Notes: generated from the sequence alone by a model not told the origin. A stretch of DNA of 64,000 nucleotides from Campylobacter sp. W0018 (GCA_020135845.1 JACHTQ010000004.1:40459-104458); one strand, 5' to 3'; positions 18,632-28,440 are shown, counted from the first letter of the stretch. A program made the numbers and translations.

Positions 18632-19544
18632 GCGCAACTTCTTATTGATATTGATTTTGGGAATTTGTTATTATTTAACTCAACCTTTAAAAAGCGATTC
18701 TGTTATTTTTATACCAAAAGGCTCTATTACTCAGATTATATCATATCTTAAAGAAAAAAAATATGAAATGAGCACTATTGATAAATATATTTTATTTTTT
18801 TTAGGGCACCCGCAATCTGGATGGATTGATATGAATGCCCAAAAACTAAATAGAATTGAATTTTTATACAAATTAACCATTGCTAAAGCTGCGCTTGAAA
18901 CAATCACTTTGATTCCTGGAGAAACAAGTGTTGTTTTCCTAGATCAAATTTCTAAAAAATTAGGACTTAATAAAGAAATACTTTTATCCGAATTTCAAAA
19001 CCAAGCTCCTTATTTAGAAGGGGTTTTTTTACCAGAAACCTATGAAATTCCAAAAGGAATTTCAGAAAGCTTATTGATAAAAAATTTACTTGCTATCTCT
19101 GAAAAATCAAATCAAACCACTTCTAAGAAAATTTTTGGACAATACAATCCCAAAAAATGGCATCAATATATCATTATAGCTTCTGTTATTCAAAAAGAAG
19201 CTGCCAATGAATCAGAAATGCCTATAGTTGCTAGTGTAATTTACAATCGTCTTAAAAAAGGTATGAAATTACAAATGGATGGGACTTTAAATTATGGAAT
19301 TTATTCTCATGAAAAAGTTACACCTCAAAGAATCAGGCAAGATAAAACTTTTTATAATACTTATAAATTTGAAGGCTTGCCAAAAGAAGCAGTTTGTAAT
19401 GTTTCTTTAGCTGCAATTCGTGCAGCTATTTTTCCAGCAAAAACAGACTATTTGTATTTTGTACGCGACAAAAATACTGGAGTGCATATTTTTACAAGTA
19501 ATTTAAACGATCATAATAAAGCCATCAATTTACAAAAAAAATAG
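18630..19544 (+). CDS. mltG: Endolytic murein transglycosylase MltG
   Basis: MltG cuts nascent glycan strands at the inner membrane and is thought to end chain synthesis. The 304-aa protein starts MRNFLLILILGICYYL, a membrane anchor, followed by a LysM-like part and the YceG domain. The catalytic region is ASVIQKEAANESEMPIVASVIYNRL with the conserved Glu residues, then GTLNYGI and LPKEAVCNVSLAAIRAA. I start at ATG 18630; an open frame extends upstream to 18546 but lies wholly antisense to the AsmA-like gene and has a non-membrane leader. There is no clear ribosome site before the ATG. Confidence 0.93.
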   Translation: MRNFLLILILGICYYLTQPLKSDSVIFIPKGSITQIISYLKEKKYEMSTIDKYILFFLGHPQSGWIDMNAQKLNRIEFLYKLTIAKAALETITLIPGETSVVFLDQISKKLGLNKEILLSEFQNQAPYLEGVFLPETYEIPKGISESLLIKNLLAISEKSNQTTSKKIFGQYNPKKWHQYIIIASVIQKEAANESEMPIVASVIYNRLKKGMKLQMDGTLNYGIYSHEKVTPQRIRQDKTFYNTYKFEGLPKEAVCNVSLAAIRAAIFPAKTDYLYFVRDKNTGVHIFTSNLNDHNKAINLQKK

Positions 19545-19560
19545 ATAAAAATTTGCAAAG

Positions 19561-19578
19561 TTGGAACAATATTTGCTT
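19561..19578 (+). promoter_or_regulatory. Sigma-54 (RpoN) promoter of flgB-flgC-fliE
   Basis: The sequence TTGGAACAATATTTGCTT has GG (19563-19564) and GC (19575-19576) exactly 10 bases apart, matching the RpoN -24/-12 consensus. It lies about 38 bases before the flgB ATG and 16 bases after the mltG stop. RpoN control of rod and hook genes is established in C. jejuni. Confidence 0.9.
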
Positions 19579-19613
19579 ATTAATTTTAAAATTATAAATA
19601 AAAAGGATAAAAG

Positions 19614-20045
19614 ATGATTGATCCATTTAAATCAAAAGAACTTGTTACTAGTGCTTTAGCAGGTAGAAATCTTAGAAATCAATTGATCAATTCTAACCTC
19701 GCAAATGTCGACACTCCTTTTTATAAATCAAGAGATATAGAATTTGAAACTGCTTTAGTACATCGCGCTAATGAAATTTTTAAAAAGAGCGATGATAAAG
19801 AATTAAAATTAGCTGTAACAGAAAAAGGACATCAAGAACCTTGGAAATTTCCAGATCCTAATAAATCAACCATTTATTTAAGAGACGGACACTTAGCAAG
19901 AAATGATGGCAATACCGTAGATTTGGATGTTGAGACTACAGAAATGAGTAAAAATACAGTTATGATTACAGCTCTTGATGGGGTTTTAAGAAGACAAAGT
20001 AATATATTTAGCTCCATACTTGATGCAAGTTCTAAATTAAGTTAA
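19614..20045 (+). CDS. flgB: Flagellar basal-body rod protein FlgB
   Basis: FlgB is a proximal rod component exported by the flagellar type III apparatus. The 143-aa protein shows the rod-family N-terminal motif LRNQLINSNLANVDTPFYKSRD (about 20-41) and a C-terminal helix with TVDLDVETTEMSKNTVMI that completes the coiled coil. There is no signal peptide, as expected. It is first of flgB-flgC-fliE behind a sigma-54 promoter, with ribosome site AAAGGAT. Confidence 0.97.
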   Translation: MIDPFKSKELVTSALAGRNLRNQLINSNLANVDTPFYKSRDIEFETALVHRANEIFKKSDDKELKLAVTEKGHQEPWKFPDPNKSTIYLRDGHLARNDGNTVDLDVETTEMSKNTVMITALDGVLRRQSNIFSSILDASSKLS

Positions 20046-20054
20046 AGGTAAATT

Positions 20055-20549
20055 ATGGCATACTTAAGTGATTTTGATATTAGCGGATATGGTTTAAGCG
20101 CTCAACGTTTTAGAATGAATGTTATTAGCTCCAATATAGCTAATGCAAATACAACTAGAACGGCAGAAGGCGGACCTTATAGAAGACGCGAAGTGATCTT
20201 TAAAGCAACGGATTTTGATAAACTTTTAAACGAACAAATCAGTAAGGATAATAATTTTTTAAAATATGAAAATCCTTTAAACGATCCAGACTCTCCAGAA
20301 GAAGCTAAACCAGCTATTCAAAGTGTAGTTGTGGATAAAGTTGTAAGAGATGATAAAGATTTTAGAATGAAATACGATCCAAGCAATCCTGATGCAAATG
20401 CTGAAGGTTATGTGGCTTATCCTAATATCAATCCTGTAATTGAAATGGCTGATTTAATCGAAGCAACAAGAGCTTATCAAGCAAATGTCAGTGCTTTTAC
20501 AAGTGCAAAAACTATCGCGCAAAGTGCAATTGATTTATTAAGAGGATAA
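20055..20549 (+). CDS. flgC: Flagellar basal-body rod protein FlgC
   Basis: FlgC is a rod protein of the basal body. The 164-aa product has the N-terminal motif GLSAQRFRMNVISSNIANANT (about 13-33), the middle YVAYPNINPVIEMADLIEATRAYQANV motif (about 119-145) and a C-terminal helix ending KTIAQSAIDLLRG, all diagnostic of FlgC. It follows flgB by 9 bases and precedes fliE by 6. Confidence 0.97.
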   Translation: MAYLSDFDISGYGLSAQRFRMNVISSNIANANTTRTAEGGPYRRREVIFKATDFDKLLNEQISKDNNFLKYENPLNDPDSPEEAKPAIQSVVVDKVVRDDKDFRMKYDPSNPDANAEGYVAYPNINPVIEMADLIEATRAYQANVSAFTSAKTIAQSAIDLLRG

Positions 20550-20555
20550 TAACGA

Positions 20556-20855
20556 ATGAATAATATTAATGATTTAAGATTAAATAATATTTCAAAAGCA
20601 AGTGCAAACCAAAATATACAGCAAAATAACATTGGTGATGAATTTGCTAAAATGCTTAAAAATGAAATCGATGATTTAAACAAAACTCAAAAAACTGGCG
20701 AAGCTGCTATGACAGATATTGCTACAGGACAAGTTAAAGATTTACACCAAGCTGCTATTGCTATTAATAAAGCTGAAAGCAGTATGAAATTTATGCTAGA
20801 GGTTAGAAATAAAGCTATTAGTGCTTATAAAGAAATTACAAGAACTCAAATTTAA
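20556..20855 (+). CDS. fliE: Flagellar hook-basal body complex protein FliE
   Basis: FliE joins the MS ring to the rod and is needed for export of the rod proteins. The 99-aa product has the conserved C-terminal helix with KDLHQAAIAINKAESSMKFMLEVRNKAISAYKEI (about 61-94; the core is AIxxAExSxxxxxxVRNK), diagnostic of FliE. The N-terminus is polar and variable. It lies 6 bases after flgC and 6 before ftsI, so ftsI may be partly transcribed from the flagellar promoter. Confidence 0.96.
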   Translation: MNNINDLRLNNISKASANQNIQQNNIGDEFAKMLKNEIDDLNKTQKTGEAAMTDIATGQVKDLHQAAIAINKAESSMKFMLEVRNKAISAYKEITRTQI

Positions 20856-20861
20856 ATTTCT

Positions 20862-22667
20862 ATGCAAGAAAATAAAAAAAATCGTGTTTCAAAAGTTGCC
20901 TTTGCTTATTGTATGGCACTTTTGTTTATGATTATTTTTTTAAGCTCAACCTTTATACTCACTTCTAAACGTCATATTCCCAATACTGAAAAAGATCAAT
21001 ATTCTTTAGCTTTACGTGGTAATATTATCACAAAAGATAATTTTACCGTTACAACCTCAAAGCAAATTTATCGTGCTGAAATTGATTTAAGAAGTATTGA
21101 TAGAGATAAGTTTGATCTTTTTTTAAAACTTTTTCAAATCTATAGTGGATTTAGCGATAAAGAAATTGCAGATATAAGAAAAAGGATGCAAAATCAAAAA
21201 AAACGCTCCTATAATTTTATCCTTTCTCAAAATTTAGACTCTAAGCAAGCCAACTATCTTAAAGATCTTGCAAAAAAATTATATATACAAGGATTTTTTA
21301 AAGCATTTGCCAATAATGCTGGTAAAGTTGAAACTAGAGGTTTAAATATTATCGAACATGAAGAAGATAGAATTTATATGTCACACGATGCACTCACTCC
21401 TACCATAGGCTATACAAAAGTTGTCTTGGATCCAGAAAGTGGGATTTTAAAAAATATCGGTGTTAAAGGCTTAGAAAAATACTATGATCAATGCTTAAGC
21501 CCCTTGCAAAATGAAAAAATTCAAGGTTTAAAAGATATCGGCGGAAATATCATTTTAAATTTAAAATCACTACAGCAAAAAAAAATCAATGGTTGTGATT
21601 TATATCTTAATGTTTCTTTAAAACTTCAAAAAAGTATTGAAAAAGCCATTGATGAACGCAATGAAGATCTAAAGGCTAATGAAATTATCGTAGGAGTTAT
21701 GGATAGTAAAACGGGAAAAATTTTAGCCCTAGCAAGCTCAAGACGTTATGATCCCGAAAATCGTAGTAAAGATTTATCGGTGTTAAATGCTAGCGCCATT
21801 GAATACGGCTATGAAGCAGGATCAGTAATCAAACCTTTTATTTTTATCACTGCATTAAGACTTAATAAAATAACTCTTGATGAAATCATTGATACTTATG
21901 GCGGATCCTATAAATTGGGACGATTTACCATTAGAGATGATCACAGAATGGATAAAATGACCGCTGAGGAGGTTATAAGATATTCTTCAAATATAGGGAT
22001 GATTCAAATCGCGCAAAGACTTAGCAATTTAGAAATTATTACAGGTTTAAAAACCTTTAATTTTGGAAATAAAAGCGGTATTGATCTTCCTTATGAACAA
22101 AAAGGAGAAATTCCAAACCCTAAGCATCTAAGAGAAATAGAAAAATCGGTACTAAGCTATGGCTATGGACTTAAGACCACTTTTATGCAATTACTGGCTG
22201 CATATAATGTTTTTAACAATAATGGAGTTTATATTACTCCGCGTTTAGCTGAAAAATATTATCAAGATGGACGTTTTGTTAGTTTAGATAATGATATAAA
22301 AAAAGAAGCTATTTTAAACCCACAATCAGCTCAACTTATGCAAAGAATATTAATCGACGTTATCGAAAAAGGAACCGGAAGAAAAGCTTTCACAAAAGGA
22401 GTTACTTTGGGAGGCAAAACAGGAACAGCTAGAATTGCCGAAAGACAAGGTTATACTTCAAACCGCTACAACGCTTCATTTTTTGGCTTTGCCAATGACG
22501 CTACACACGCTTATACCGTAGGAGTTTTAGTAAGAAATCCTACCAAGCCTTATAGTTATTATGCGGCTCAAAGTGCTTTGCCAATGTTTAAAGATGTGGT
22601 TAATATTTTAATTAATGAAGATTTTTTAAAACCAGTACTTGATAACAATCAAACGACTACAAATTAG
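20862..22667 (+). CDS. ftsI: Peptidoglycan transpeptidase FtsI (PBP3), septal
   Basis: FtsI is the class B penicillin-binding protein that cross-links peptidoglycan at the division septum. The 601-aa protein has a cytoplasmic N-terminus, one membrane helix (about 11-31), a pedestal domain, and the transpeptidase motifs SVIK with catalytic S321, SSN near residue 369 and KTG at 519-521. It follows fliE by only 6 bases. Its stop overlaps that of the convergent gene at 22664. Confidence 0.95.
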   Translation: MQENKKNRVSKVAFAYCMALLFMIIFLSSTFILTSKRHIPNTEKDQYSLALRGNIITKDNFTVTTSKQIYRAEIDLRSIDRDKFDLFLKLFQIYSGFSDKEIADIRKRMQNQKKRSYNFILSQNLDSKQANYLKDLAKKLYIQGFFKAFANNAGKVETRGLNIIEHEEDRIYMSHDALTPTIGYTKVVLDPESGILKNIGVKGLEKYYDQCLSPLQNEKIQGLKDIGGNIILNLKSLQQKKINGCDLYLNVSLKLQKSIEKAIDERNEDLKANEIIVGVMDSKTGKILALASSRRYDPENRSKDLSVLNASAIEYGYEAGSVIKPFIFITALRLNKITLDEIIDTYGGSYKLGRFTIRDDHRMDKMTAEEVIRYSSNIGMIQIAQRLSNLEIITGLKTFNFGNKSGIDLPYEQKGEIPNPKHLREIEKSVLSYGYGLKTTFMQLLAAYNVFNNNGVYITPRLAEKYYQDGRFVSLDNDIKKEAILNPQSAQLMQRILIDVIEKGTGRKAFTKGVTLGGKTGTARIAERQGYTSNRYNASFFGFANDATHAYTVGVLVRNPTKPYSYYAAQSALPMFKDVVNILINEDFLKPVLDNNQTTTN

Positions 22668-23104
22668 TTGCCTGATTTAAATTTTAATCTTTGAAATTCT
22701 TGCATTAAAAATTTTCTTAAATTTTCTGATTCCTCTTCGCCATTTTCTAAAAAATAAATTAAAATATTTTCTATTTTTTCTAAAAATTCAAAAAGTTCAT
22801 TTTCCCAAATATTATTATTTTTATTGCTCAAATTCATTGTTTGGATAAAAGTAAGTTCTCTACTTGCATCACTGAGTTTTTCTAAAAATTGATCTTTATC
22901 AGTTTGATTTTTCAATTTTATTTCTTCTATGCGATCCTTAAAAGCTCTGATTTTATCATTAATCACTTCGCAAAATTCTGGATAAATATCCATCTTTATA
23001 GGCTCTAATAACGCTTTTCTATCAACATTTAAAATGATTTTTTTTACAGCAAAATAAAGAAATAAAAAAGACAAAGCAGCTATTAATAAATATATTCCTA
23101 TCAT
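22664..23104 (-). CDS. Membrane-anchored coiled-coil protein, 146 aa
   Basis: The protein begins with one membrane helix (about 3-20) followed by a long charged helical region rich in Lys, Glu and Leu (IRAFKDRIEEIKLKNQTDKD and on), likely a coiled coil facing the cytoplasm. I recognise no family. It is the last gene of a minus-strand run after htpG and a rhodanese gene, 8 bases after the latter. Confidence 0.75.
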   Translation of the reverse strand: MIGIYLLIAALSFLFLYFAVKKIILNVDRKALLEPIKMDIYPEFCEVINDKIRAFKDRIEEIKLKNQTDKDQFLEKLSDASRELTFIQTMNLSNKNNNIWENELFEFLEKIENILIYFLENGEEESENLRKFLMQEFQRLKFKSGN

Positions 23105-23112
23105 TGATTTCC

Positions 23113-23421
23113 TTAAAGCGCTAACATTCCACCATCTAAATTCACACTATCTAAACCAAGCTGATCTTTGATATACTGTGCAGCCAACATACTTCTATGG
23201 CCACTGCGACAAATAAAAGCTATTTTTTTATCAGATTTTTGTTTAGTTTGAAATTCTCGCAAAAAATTTTCATTTAAAAATCCCTTATGATCATAAAATG
23301 AAACGCACTCAGCATTAGGTAGTACACCTTCCTCCCATTCCAAAGGAGTGCGAACATCAAAAATTTGACATTCGCTTAAATCTTGTTTTGTCCAAACACT
23401 AGCTGGAATATTCTCTATCAT
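23113..23421 (-). CDS. Single-domain rhodanese-like protein
   Basis: The 102-aa protein is one rhodanese domain. It has [20 protein letters not shown] (about 21-40) and the active-site loop [12 protein letters not shown] with the catalytic cysteine (about residue 71). There is no signal peptide, so it should be a cytoplasmic sulfur carrier or transferase; the substrate is unknown. Its ATG overlaps the htpG stop (4 bases), so it is probably co-translated with htpG. Confidence 0.9.
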   Translation of the reverse strand: MIENIPASVWTKQDLSECQIFDVRTPLEWEEGVLPNAECVSFYDHKGFLNENFLREFQTKQKSDKKIAFICRSGHRSMLAAQYIKDQLGLDSVNLDGGMLAL

Positions 23422-25247
23422 GAAAAAGCCTTTGTGATGATTTTAGCCAAACTTGTATTAAATTCAGAAGCATTTTCAATCCCCATACCTTCACTAAGTT
23501 TAGCCATATTTAATACCAAAATTGCAATATCGCTATAGAATGTTTCATTATTTTTAAGTCCTGAAAAAATCGCATGCTTTGGATTGATTTCTAAGATAGG
23601 CTTTATATTTTGCTCTTGTCCCATTTGCTTTAAAAGCTGCTGCATAGCAAAATCAGGTTTATTTTTATCAAAAACAATACAACTTGGACTATCCTTTAAA
23701 CGACTAGTTAATCTTACATCTTCAACCTCATCTTTTAAAAGTTCTTTAAATTTAGCTACAAGTGGAGCATATTCTTTTTTCTCTTCATCACTTAATTCGT
23801 TTTTATCTTCAACTTGATTAATGGCTATAAATTTTAATCCTTCATACTCTCCAAGCATAGGAGTTACCAAAGAATCAATCTCATCATCCATTAAAAGTAC
23901 TTCTATATTGTTTTGCTTATACTCTTCCAATAAAGGTGAATTTCTAAGTAGACTTTCATTATTTCCTGTAATATAAAAAATTTCTTTTTGATCTTTTTGT
24001 AAATCATTTTTATATTCTTCCAAAGAACGCAAATTTTCACCTTTGGTGCTTTTATAAAACATAAGTTTTAACAAACTTTCTTTTTCTGTTCCAAAACCAT
24101 AAAGCCCTTCTTTTAAAACTTTTCCAAAAGTTTTAAAAAAATCTAAATATTTATCTTTGTCTTTATTTTTTAATTTTTCAAGTTCGCTAAGTATTTTTTT
24201 AACACTCGCTTCTTTAACTGCTTTTAAAATTTGATTTTCTTGCAAAATTTCACGACTTACGTTCAATGGCAAATCTTCAACATCGATAATCCCTCTAACA
24301 AAACGCAAATAAGTCGGTAAAAGTTCTTTATCATCATCGCTAATAAAAACACGTTTTACATAGAGTTTAAGTCCGCTTTGATAATCCACTCTAAAAAGAT
24401 CAAAAGGAGCATTTTTTGGAATGAAAAATAAAGAACTATATTCTAGTTTTCCTTCGCTTTTGGTATGGAGATATAACAAAGGCTTATTAGAATCATGGAA
24501 ATTTTGTTCATAAAATTTTTCATAATCTTCAACTTTAAGGCTTGTTTTTTGCATTCTCCAAAGAGCATTAGCTTTATTGATTTGAGTGATTTTTACTTCA
24601 CTCTTTCCTTCTGTTTCACCCTCTTTAGCTGGGATATACTCTTCTTTTTCCATAAAAATTGGAAATTGTATATGATTTGAATATTTTTCTATAATGCTTT
24701 CAATTTTATAAGAATTAGCAAATTCGTCATCTTTTAAATAAAGCGTGATCATGGTTCCTTGCTCTTCTTTTTTAGCATCTTCAATTTCATAACCATTTGC
24801 ATCAGAAGTCCAAAGATAAGCTTTATCATCCAAAGCTTTTCTACTTAAAACTTCAATTTTATTTGCCACCATAAAAGCAGAATAAAATCCGACACCAAAT
24901 TGCCCTATAAGTTGAGAATCCTTCTTAGCATCACCGCTTAAATTCTCTAAAAAGCTTTTTGTACCACTCTTTGCAATGGTTCCTAGGTTATTAATCAAAT
25001 CTTCTTTATTCATACCTATACCATTATCACCAATAGTTAAAGTTTTTTTATCTTTGTCTATTGTAATTTCTATTTTAGGATCAAATTTTAAGCTCTTATA
25101 AGAGTCATCACTGACGCTTAAAAAATTCAATTTATCTAAAGCATCACTAGCATTAGAAACGAGCTCTCTTAAAAAAATTTCCTTATTTGAATATAAAGAA
25201 TGAATCATCAATTGTAAAAGTTGATTAACTTCAGTTTGAAATTGCAT
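23418..25247 (-). CDS. htpG: Hsp90-family chaperone HtpG
   Basis: HtpG is the bacterial Hsp90, a cytosolic ATP-dependent dimeric chaperone. The 609-aa protein has the N-terminal GHKL ATPase motifs: [13 protein letters not shown] (about 29-41), DNGIGM (about 73-78) and [11 protein letters not shown] (about 113-123). The middle-domain [11 protein letters not shown] follows, and the acidic C-terminal dimerisation domain completes it. The ribosome site is AAAGGAG. A -10-like box lies about 30 bases upstream. Confidence 0.98.
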   Translation of the reverse strand: MQFQTEVNQLLQLMIHSLYSNKEIFLRELVSNASDALDKLNFLSVSDDSYKSLKFDPKIEITIDKDKKTLTIGDNGIGMNKEDLINNLGTIAKSGTKSFLENLSGDAKKDSQLIGQFGVGFYSAFMVANKIEVLSRKALDDKAYLWTSDANGYEIEDAKKEEQGTMITLYLKDDEFANSYKIESIIEKYSNHIQFPIFMEKEEYIPAKEGETEGKSEVKITQINKANALWRMQKTSLKVEDYEKFYEQNFHDSNKPLLYLHTKSEGKLEYSSLFFIPKNAPFDLFRVDYQSGLKLYVKRVFISDDDKELLPTYLRFVRGIIDVEDLPLNVSREILQENQILKAVKEASVKKILSELEKLKNKDKDKYLDFFKTFGKVLKEGLYGFGTEKESLLKLMFYKSTKGENLRSLEEYKNDLQKDQKEIFYITGNNESLLRNSPLLEEYKQNNIEVLLMDDEIDSLVTPMLGEYEGLKFIAINQVEDKNELSDEEKKEYAPLVAKFKELLKDEVEDVRLTSRLKDSPSCIVFDKNKPDFAMQQLLKQMGQEQNIKPILEINPKHAIFSGLKNNETFYSDIAILVLNMAKLSEGMGIENASEFNTSLAKIITKAFS

Positions 25248-25277
25248 TTTTTCTCCTTTGTATTTTTCAAATGCGTT

Positions 25278-25286
25278 ATTTTAGCA
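25278..25286 (-). promoter_or_regulatory. Possible extended -10 promoter for htpG
   Basis: The minus strand reads TGCTAAAAT (TG-extended TAAAAT) about 31 bases before the htpG start, preceded by a T-rich stretch. No HspR-type inverted repeat is visible in the 62 bases between crcB and htpG. Confidence 0.4.
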
Positions 25287-25309
25287 AAAAATACATAATT
25301 GTAAAAAAT

Positions 25310-25678
25310 TTATTTAAAAATTATAAAACCAAGCCAAACTGCCAATAAACACAAAATGACATTAAAAACAATATTGAGAAAAAGATGAAAATAATTTCCA
25401 TTTTGCAAAAGCATTAAATTTTCATAAGAAAAAGTAGAAAAAGTTGTAAAAGCTCCTAAAAATCCTGTATTGATAAAATTTTTAAGTAACGGAGATAAAC
25501 CTTTATTTTGTGCATAAGAAAAACAAAGCCCTATAGCAAACGAGCCCAAAACATTTACAAAAAGAGTACCAAAGCTAATAGCATGTGGAAAAATTTTATT
25601 GATAAAATTAATACTTAACATTCTAAATACAGAACCTAAAAAGCCGCCTATGCCTACAATTAAAATCATATTGAGCAT
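25310..25678 (-). CDS. crcB: Fluoride channel CrcB (Fluc)
   Basis: CrcB forms dual-topology dimers that export fluoride. The 122-aa protein has four membrane helices. Its signature motifs are GGFLGSVFRML (about 11-21), the helix with FGTLFVNVLGSFAIG, and NTGFLGAFTTFSTFSYE (about 70-86), which contains the TFST segment of the pore. It overlaps the upstream acyltransferase gene by 13 bases and is the last gene of the ctp-pur-plsC run. Confidence 0.95.
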   Translation of the reverse strand: MLNMILIVGIGGFLGSVFRMLSINFINKIFPHAISFGTLFVNVLGSFAIGLCFSYAQNKGLSPLLKNFINTGFLGAFTTFSTFSYENLMLLQNGNYFHLFLNIVFNVILCLLAVWLGFIIFK

Positions 25679-26370
25679 GATTTCATTCTTTCTTGATCTA
25701 GTATTTCTTGCATTTTTTTTCTAGTATTTTCAAGCCATCTCTCATCACTAGTATCTACTAAATCCATGCAAATAATCCTTAAATTTCCACCACTTCCTAC
25801 GCTAAAACTTTTTGTATCTAAAATTTTAGCAGAATCTACAATCAAAATAGGCTGAACTTTTAAATTCAATTTTTCAGTTAAAACTTTAGCCCCACTTTGA
25901 AATTTAAGCATTTTTTCTGTTTTTGAACGCGTTCCTTCAGGAAAAATGGCTAAAACTCTATCTTCGCTTAGCCTTTCTTTAGCTTCTTTTAATACGCGTA
26001 CTAAATCTCTTGGATTTTTTCTATCAATACAAAGCAATTTTGGTTTTTTTATAGTGATTTTAAAAAGTGGAATTTCTCCAAGTTCTTTTTTTGCAATCCA
26101 GCATAAATTTTTAGGGTATAATTCCTCTAAGGCAATAATATCTAAGGCGCTTTGATGATTCATTAAAATCATATTTGCATTGGGATTAAATTCACCCACA
26201 AGCTCTGTTTTATAAAAAATAGTATATTTTTGAAATTTAGCCCAAATTCTACGAATCTTCCAAAGGGTATTTTGGGAATTTACAAAACAAAAGCAACATA
26301 CTACAATTAAAATACTAAAAATAAAAAAAATCCAAAAATATAAAGCTTTAATTTTTTTGTAAATCTTCAC
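25666..26370 (-). CDS. plsC: 1-acylglycerol-3-phosphate acyltransferase
   Basis: PlsC adds the second acyl chain to lysophosphatidic acid in phospholipid synthesis. The 234-aa protein has an N-terminal membrane helix (about 9-29), then the acyltransferase motifs: NHQSALDI (about 72-79, the catalytic HX4D) and IFPEGTRSK (about 142-150). A short hydrophobic segment lies between them. It overlaps the upstream SH3-domain gene by 23 bases and crcB by 13. Confidence 0.94.
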   Translation of the reverse strand: MKIYKKIKALYFWIFFIFSILIVVCCFCFVNSQNTLWKIRRIWAKFQKYTIFYKTELVGEFNPNANMILMNHQSALDIIALEELYPKNLCWIAKKELGEIPLFKITIKKPKLLCIDRKNPRDLVRVLKEAKERLSEDRVLAIFPEGTRSKTEKMLKFQSGAKVLTEKLNLKVQPILIVDSAKILDTKSFSVGSGGNLRIICMDLVDTSDERWLENTRKKMQEILDQERMKSCSI

Positions 26371-27544
26371 GAAGCACCCATCCTATTTGACCATTTTTAA
26401 GAATTACTTTGATATAATCTAATCTTTTTCCTAAAATTTTAACTTTTTCATTAGAATGAGCTGTATAGAAAAAAGTTGAAGGCTCTGTTGGTAAAATTCT
26501 TGCCCTTGAACCTGCTTTTAAAATACCGATTTTTACGCTTGTATCTATAAAAAAACTTAATATGAAACATATTATTGCTAAAGCTAAAATAATATAATTT
26601 TTTCTCCATACAAACAAAAGTGCAAAAACAAATGTAAAAAACCAAAGTGCATATTGTTTATAAATATTAAAATCTTTATTGGTAGGATTTAAATCACTTT
26701 GAGTGCTAATTTCATCCTCACTAATAACAAGTCTAAAACTCATATTTTCAAGACTTTTAGTATCTTTATTGAAATAAGAAAAATCAAAATGGGTTTTAGA
26801 TGATGGAAATAAAGCATAATAAAAACCAGTAGAAGCGTTAAAATCACCTTTTAAATTTTCAACTCCTTGTTTTTGAACACCATCGATATAAAAACTTTTA
26901 AGATTTGTATTGGTAGCATTTAATTCAAGCATAACAATGATGCTATTATTATCAAAATTTTTAGTTTTTATCTTTTTTACTTCTAAAGAGCTTGCTACTA
27001 AGTGTGAAAAATGATTATCACTTGGTGTGATTTCATATCTGATTGGATTTAAATTTAAAGCAGATTGCTGAAAAGCTTCTCCATTTCTGAGCAATTGAAT
27101 TGAAATTTGCTCTAAAGAGGCATTGGAAGTCTTAGCCTCAAACCATAAAGTTGCTACATACTCACCTTGTATATTTTTCCACTTTACATCAGAATTTAAA
27201 AAAAGCAAGTCATCATTCTTTTTTACATTGATCTTAAAATCAAAATTAGTATTTTCAGTTGTTTTTGCATGAATGGTAATTGGAAAAACTTCTCCAACAT
27301 AAACCTTGTGTGGATATTCATCATTTGTAAGTACCAAAGAGCTTTGCGGGATAAAAGGATCTTCAATATTACTCGTATCGATGTCGGTATTTTCATCACT
27401 TGGAGCAATATTTTGATAAATTTGCTGCTCTTCTTTTGGTAATTTTTCTAATTCTTTTTGCACTTTTTGAGCATCAAAAACAGAAATTTCTTTTTGAGCA
27501 AAAAGACTGCAAGAAAATAAAATTATAAAAAATAATATTCTCAC
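26348..27544 (-). CDS. Membrane protein with BatD-like and SH3-like regions
   Basis: The 398-aa product starts with a signal peptide (MRILFFIILFSCSLFAQ). A long beta-rich periplasmic part (about 60-290) resembles BatD-type modules by eye. Two hydrophobic segments follow (about 300-315 and 319-336). The C-terminal 60 residues look like a bacterial SH3 domain, ending VILKNGQIGWVLREDLQ. I do not know the function; an envelope role is likely. It overlaps purQ's end by 4 bases and plsC's start by 23. Confidence 0.75.
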   Translation of the reverse strand: MRILFFIILFSCSLFAQKEISVFDAQKVQKELEKLPKEEQQIYQNIAPSDENTDIDTSNIEDPFIPQSSLVLTNDEYPHKVYVGEVFPITIHAKTTENTNFDFKINVKKNDDLLFLNSDVKWKNIQGEYVATLWFEAKTSNASLEQISIQLLRNGEAFQQSALNLNPIRYEITPSDNHFSHLVASSLEVKKIKTKNFDNNSIIVMLELNATNTNLKSFYIDGVQKQGVENLKGDFNASTGFYYALFPSSKTHFDFSYFNKDTKSLENMSFRLVISEDEISTQSDLNPTNKDFNIYKQYALWFFTFVFALLFVWRKNYIILALAIICFILSFFIDTSVKIGILKAGSRARILPTEPSTFFYTAHSNEKVKILGKRLDYIKVILKNGQIGWVLREDLQKN

Positions 27545-28185
27545 ATAAAACCTTCTAACATTTTTAAGCCTATTTCATTACCCAAAACATTATCACAAGC
27601 TCTTTCAGGATGTGGCATAAGACCAAAAATCTTTTTATTTTCATCACAAATTCCAGCAATATCGCAAACAGAACCGTTAGGGTTTGGTTGATATTTTAAT
27701 GTGATTAAGTTCTTATCTTCTAATTCTTTTAAAACATCCTCTTTTGCGTAGTAATTTCCTTCTCCGTGTGCAATTGGTAAATTAATAATATCATCTTTTT
27801 GAAAATTCCTTAAAAAAACGTTTTGATTTGAAACCACTTTTAGATCTTGATTTTTTGAAATAAAACTTAATTTTTCATTGTGTTTCATTGCACCTTTTAA
27901 AAGACCACTCTCTAAAAGAATTTGAAATCCATTACAAATTCCTAAAATATAGCCTCCTTTTTTAGCGTGCTCAAAAACACCTTGCATCGCAGGAGCAAGT
28001 TTAGCAATCGCTGCGCATCTTAAATAATCTCCATAAGAAAATCCACCAGGTAAAACAACCAAATCAGCTGTAAATTCTTTTTGCTCATGCCAAATTATTT
28101 CGGTTTTAGCTCCAAGTTTGCTAAATGCATATTCTGTATCAAATTCACAATTTGTTCCAGGAAATCGAATAATTGCTACTTTCAT
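27541..28185 (-). CDS. purQ: Phosphoribosylformylglycinamidine synthase, glutaminase subunit PurQ
   Basis: PurQ releases ammonia from glutamine for the fourth step of purine synthesis, acting with PurL and PurS. The 214-aa class I amidotransferase has GGFSYGDYLRCAAIAK (about 47-62), the nucleophile cysteine in LGICNGFQIL (about residue 84), and the His/Glu pair in GLMPHPERA near the C-terminus. It is adjacent to purS, sharing one base of a stop/start overlap. purL is not in the window. Confidence 0.97.
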   Translation of the reverse strand: MKVAIIRFPGTNCEFDTEYAFSKLGAKTEIIWHEQKEFTADLVVLPGGFSYGDYLRCAAIAKLAPAMQGVFEHAKKGGYILGICNGFQILLESGLLKGAMKHNEKLSFISKNQDLKVVSNQNVFLRNFQKDDIINLPIAHGEGNYYAKEDVLKELEDKNLITLKYQPNPNGSVCDIAGICDENKKIFGLMPHPERACDNVLGNEIGLKMLEGFM

Positions 28186-28430
28186 TATTTCTCACTTATA
28201 CTCAGTTCATAATCTTCAATTACATTATTAACCAGTAATTCTTCGCACATTTTTGCAATACGTTCTTTAGCTCTTGCTTCATCTTTTTCATCTAAATCAA
28301 TGATGAGTTGTTTAGCCATTCTCACTTCTTTGACTTCGTTAAAATTTAAAGAATGCAAAGCCTTTTCAATAGCTTTACCTTGAGGATCTAAAACCCCATT
28401 TTTTAAAAAAATATTTACCACTATTTTCAT
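28185..28430 (-). CDS. purS: Phosphoribosylformylglycinamidine synthase subunit PurS
   Basis: PurS is the small bridging subunit that couples PurQ to the small form of PurL. The 81-aa product starts IVVNIFLKNGVLDPQGKAIEKAL, then FNEVKEVRMAKQLIIDL, which is the family pattern. Its presence implies a three-part enzyme and a short PurL elsewhere. It is between purC (10 bases upstream) and purQ. Confidence 0.95.
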   Translation of the reverse strand: MKIVVNIFLKNGVLDPQGKAIEKALHSLNFNEVKEVRMAKQLIIDLDEKDEARAKERIAKMCEELLVNNVIEDYELSISEK

Positions 28431-28440
28431 TAAATATACC

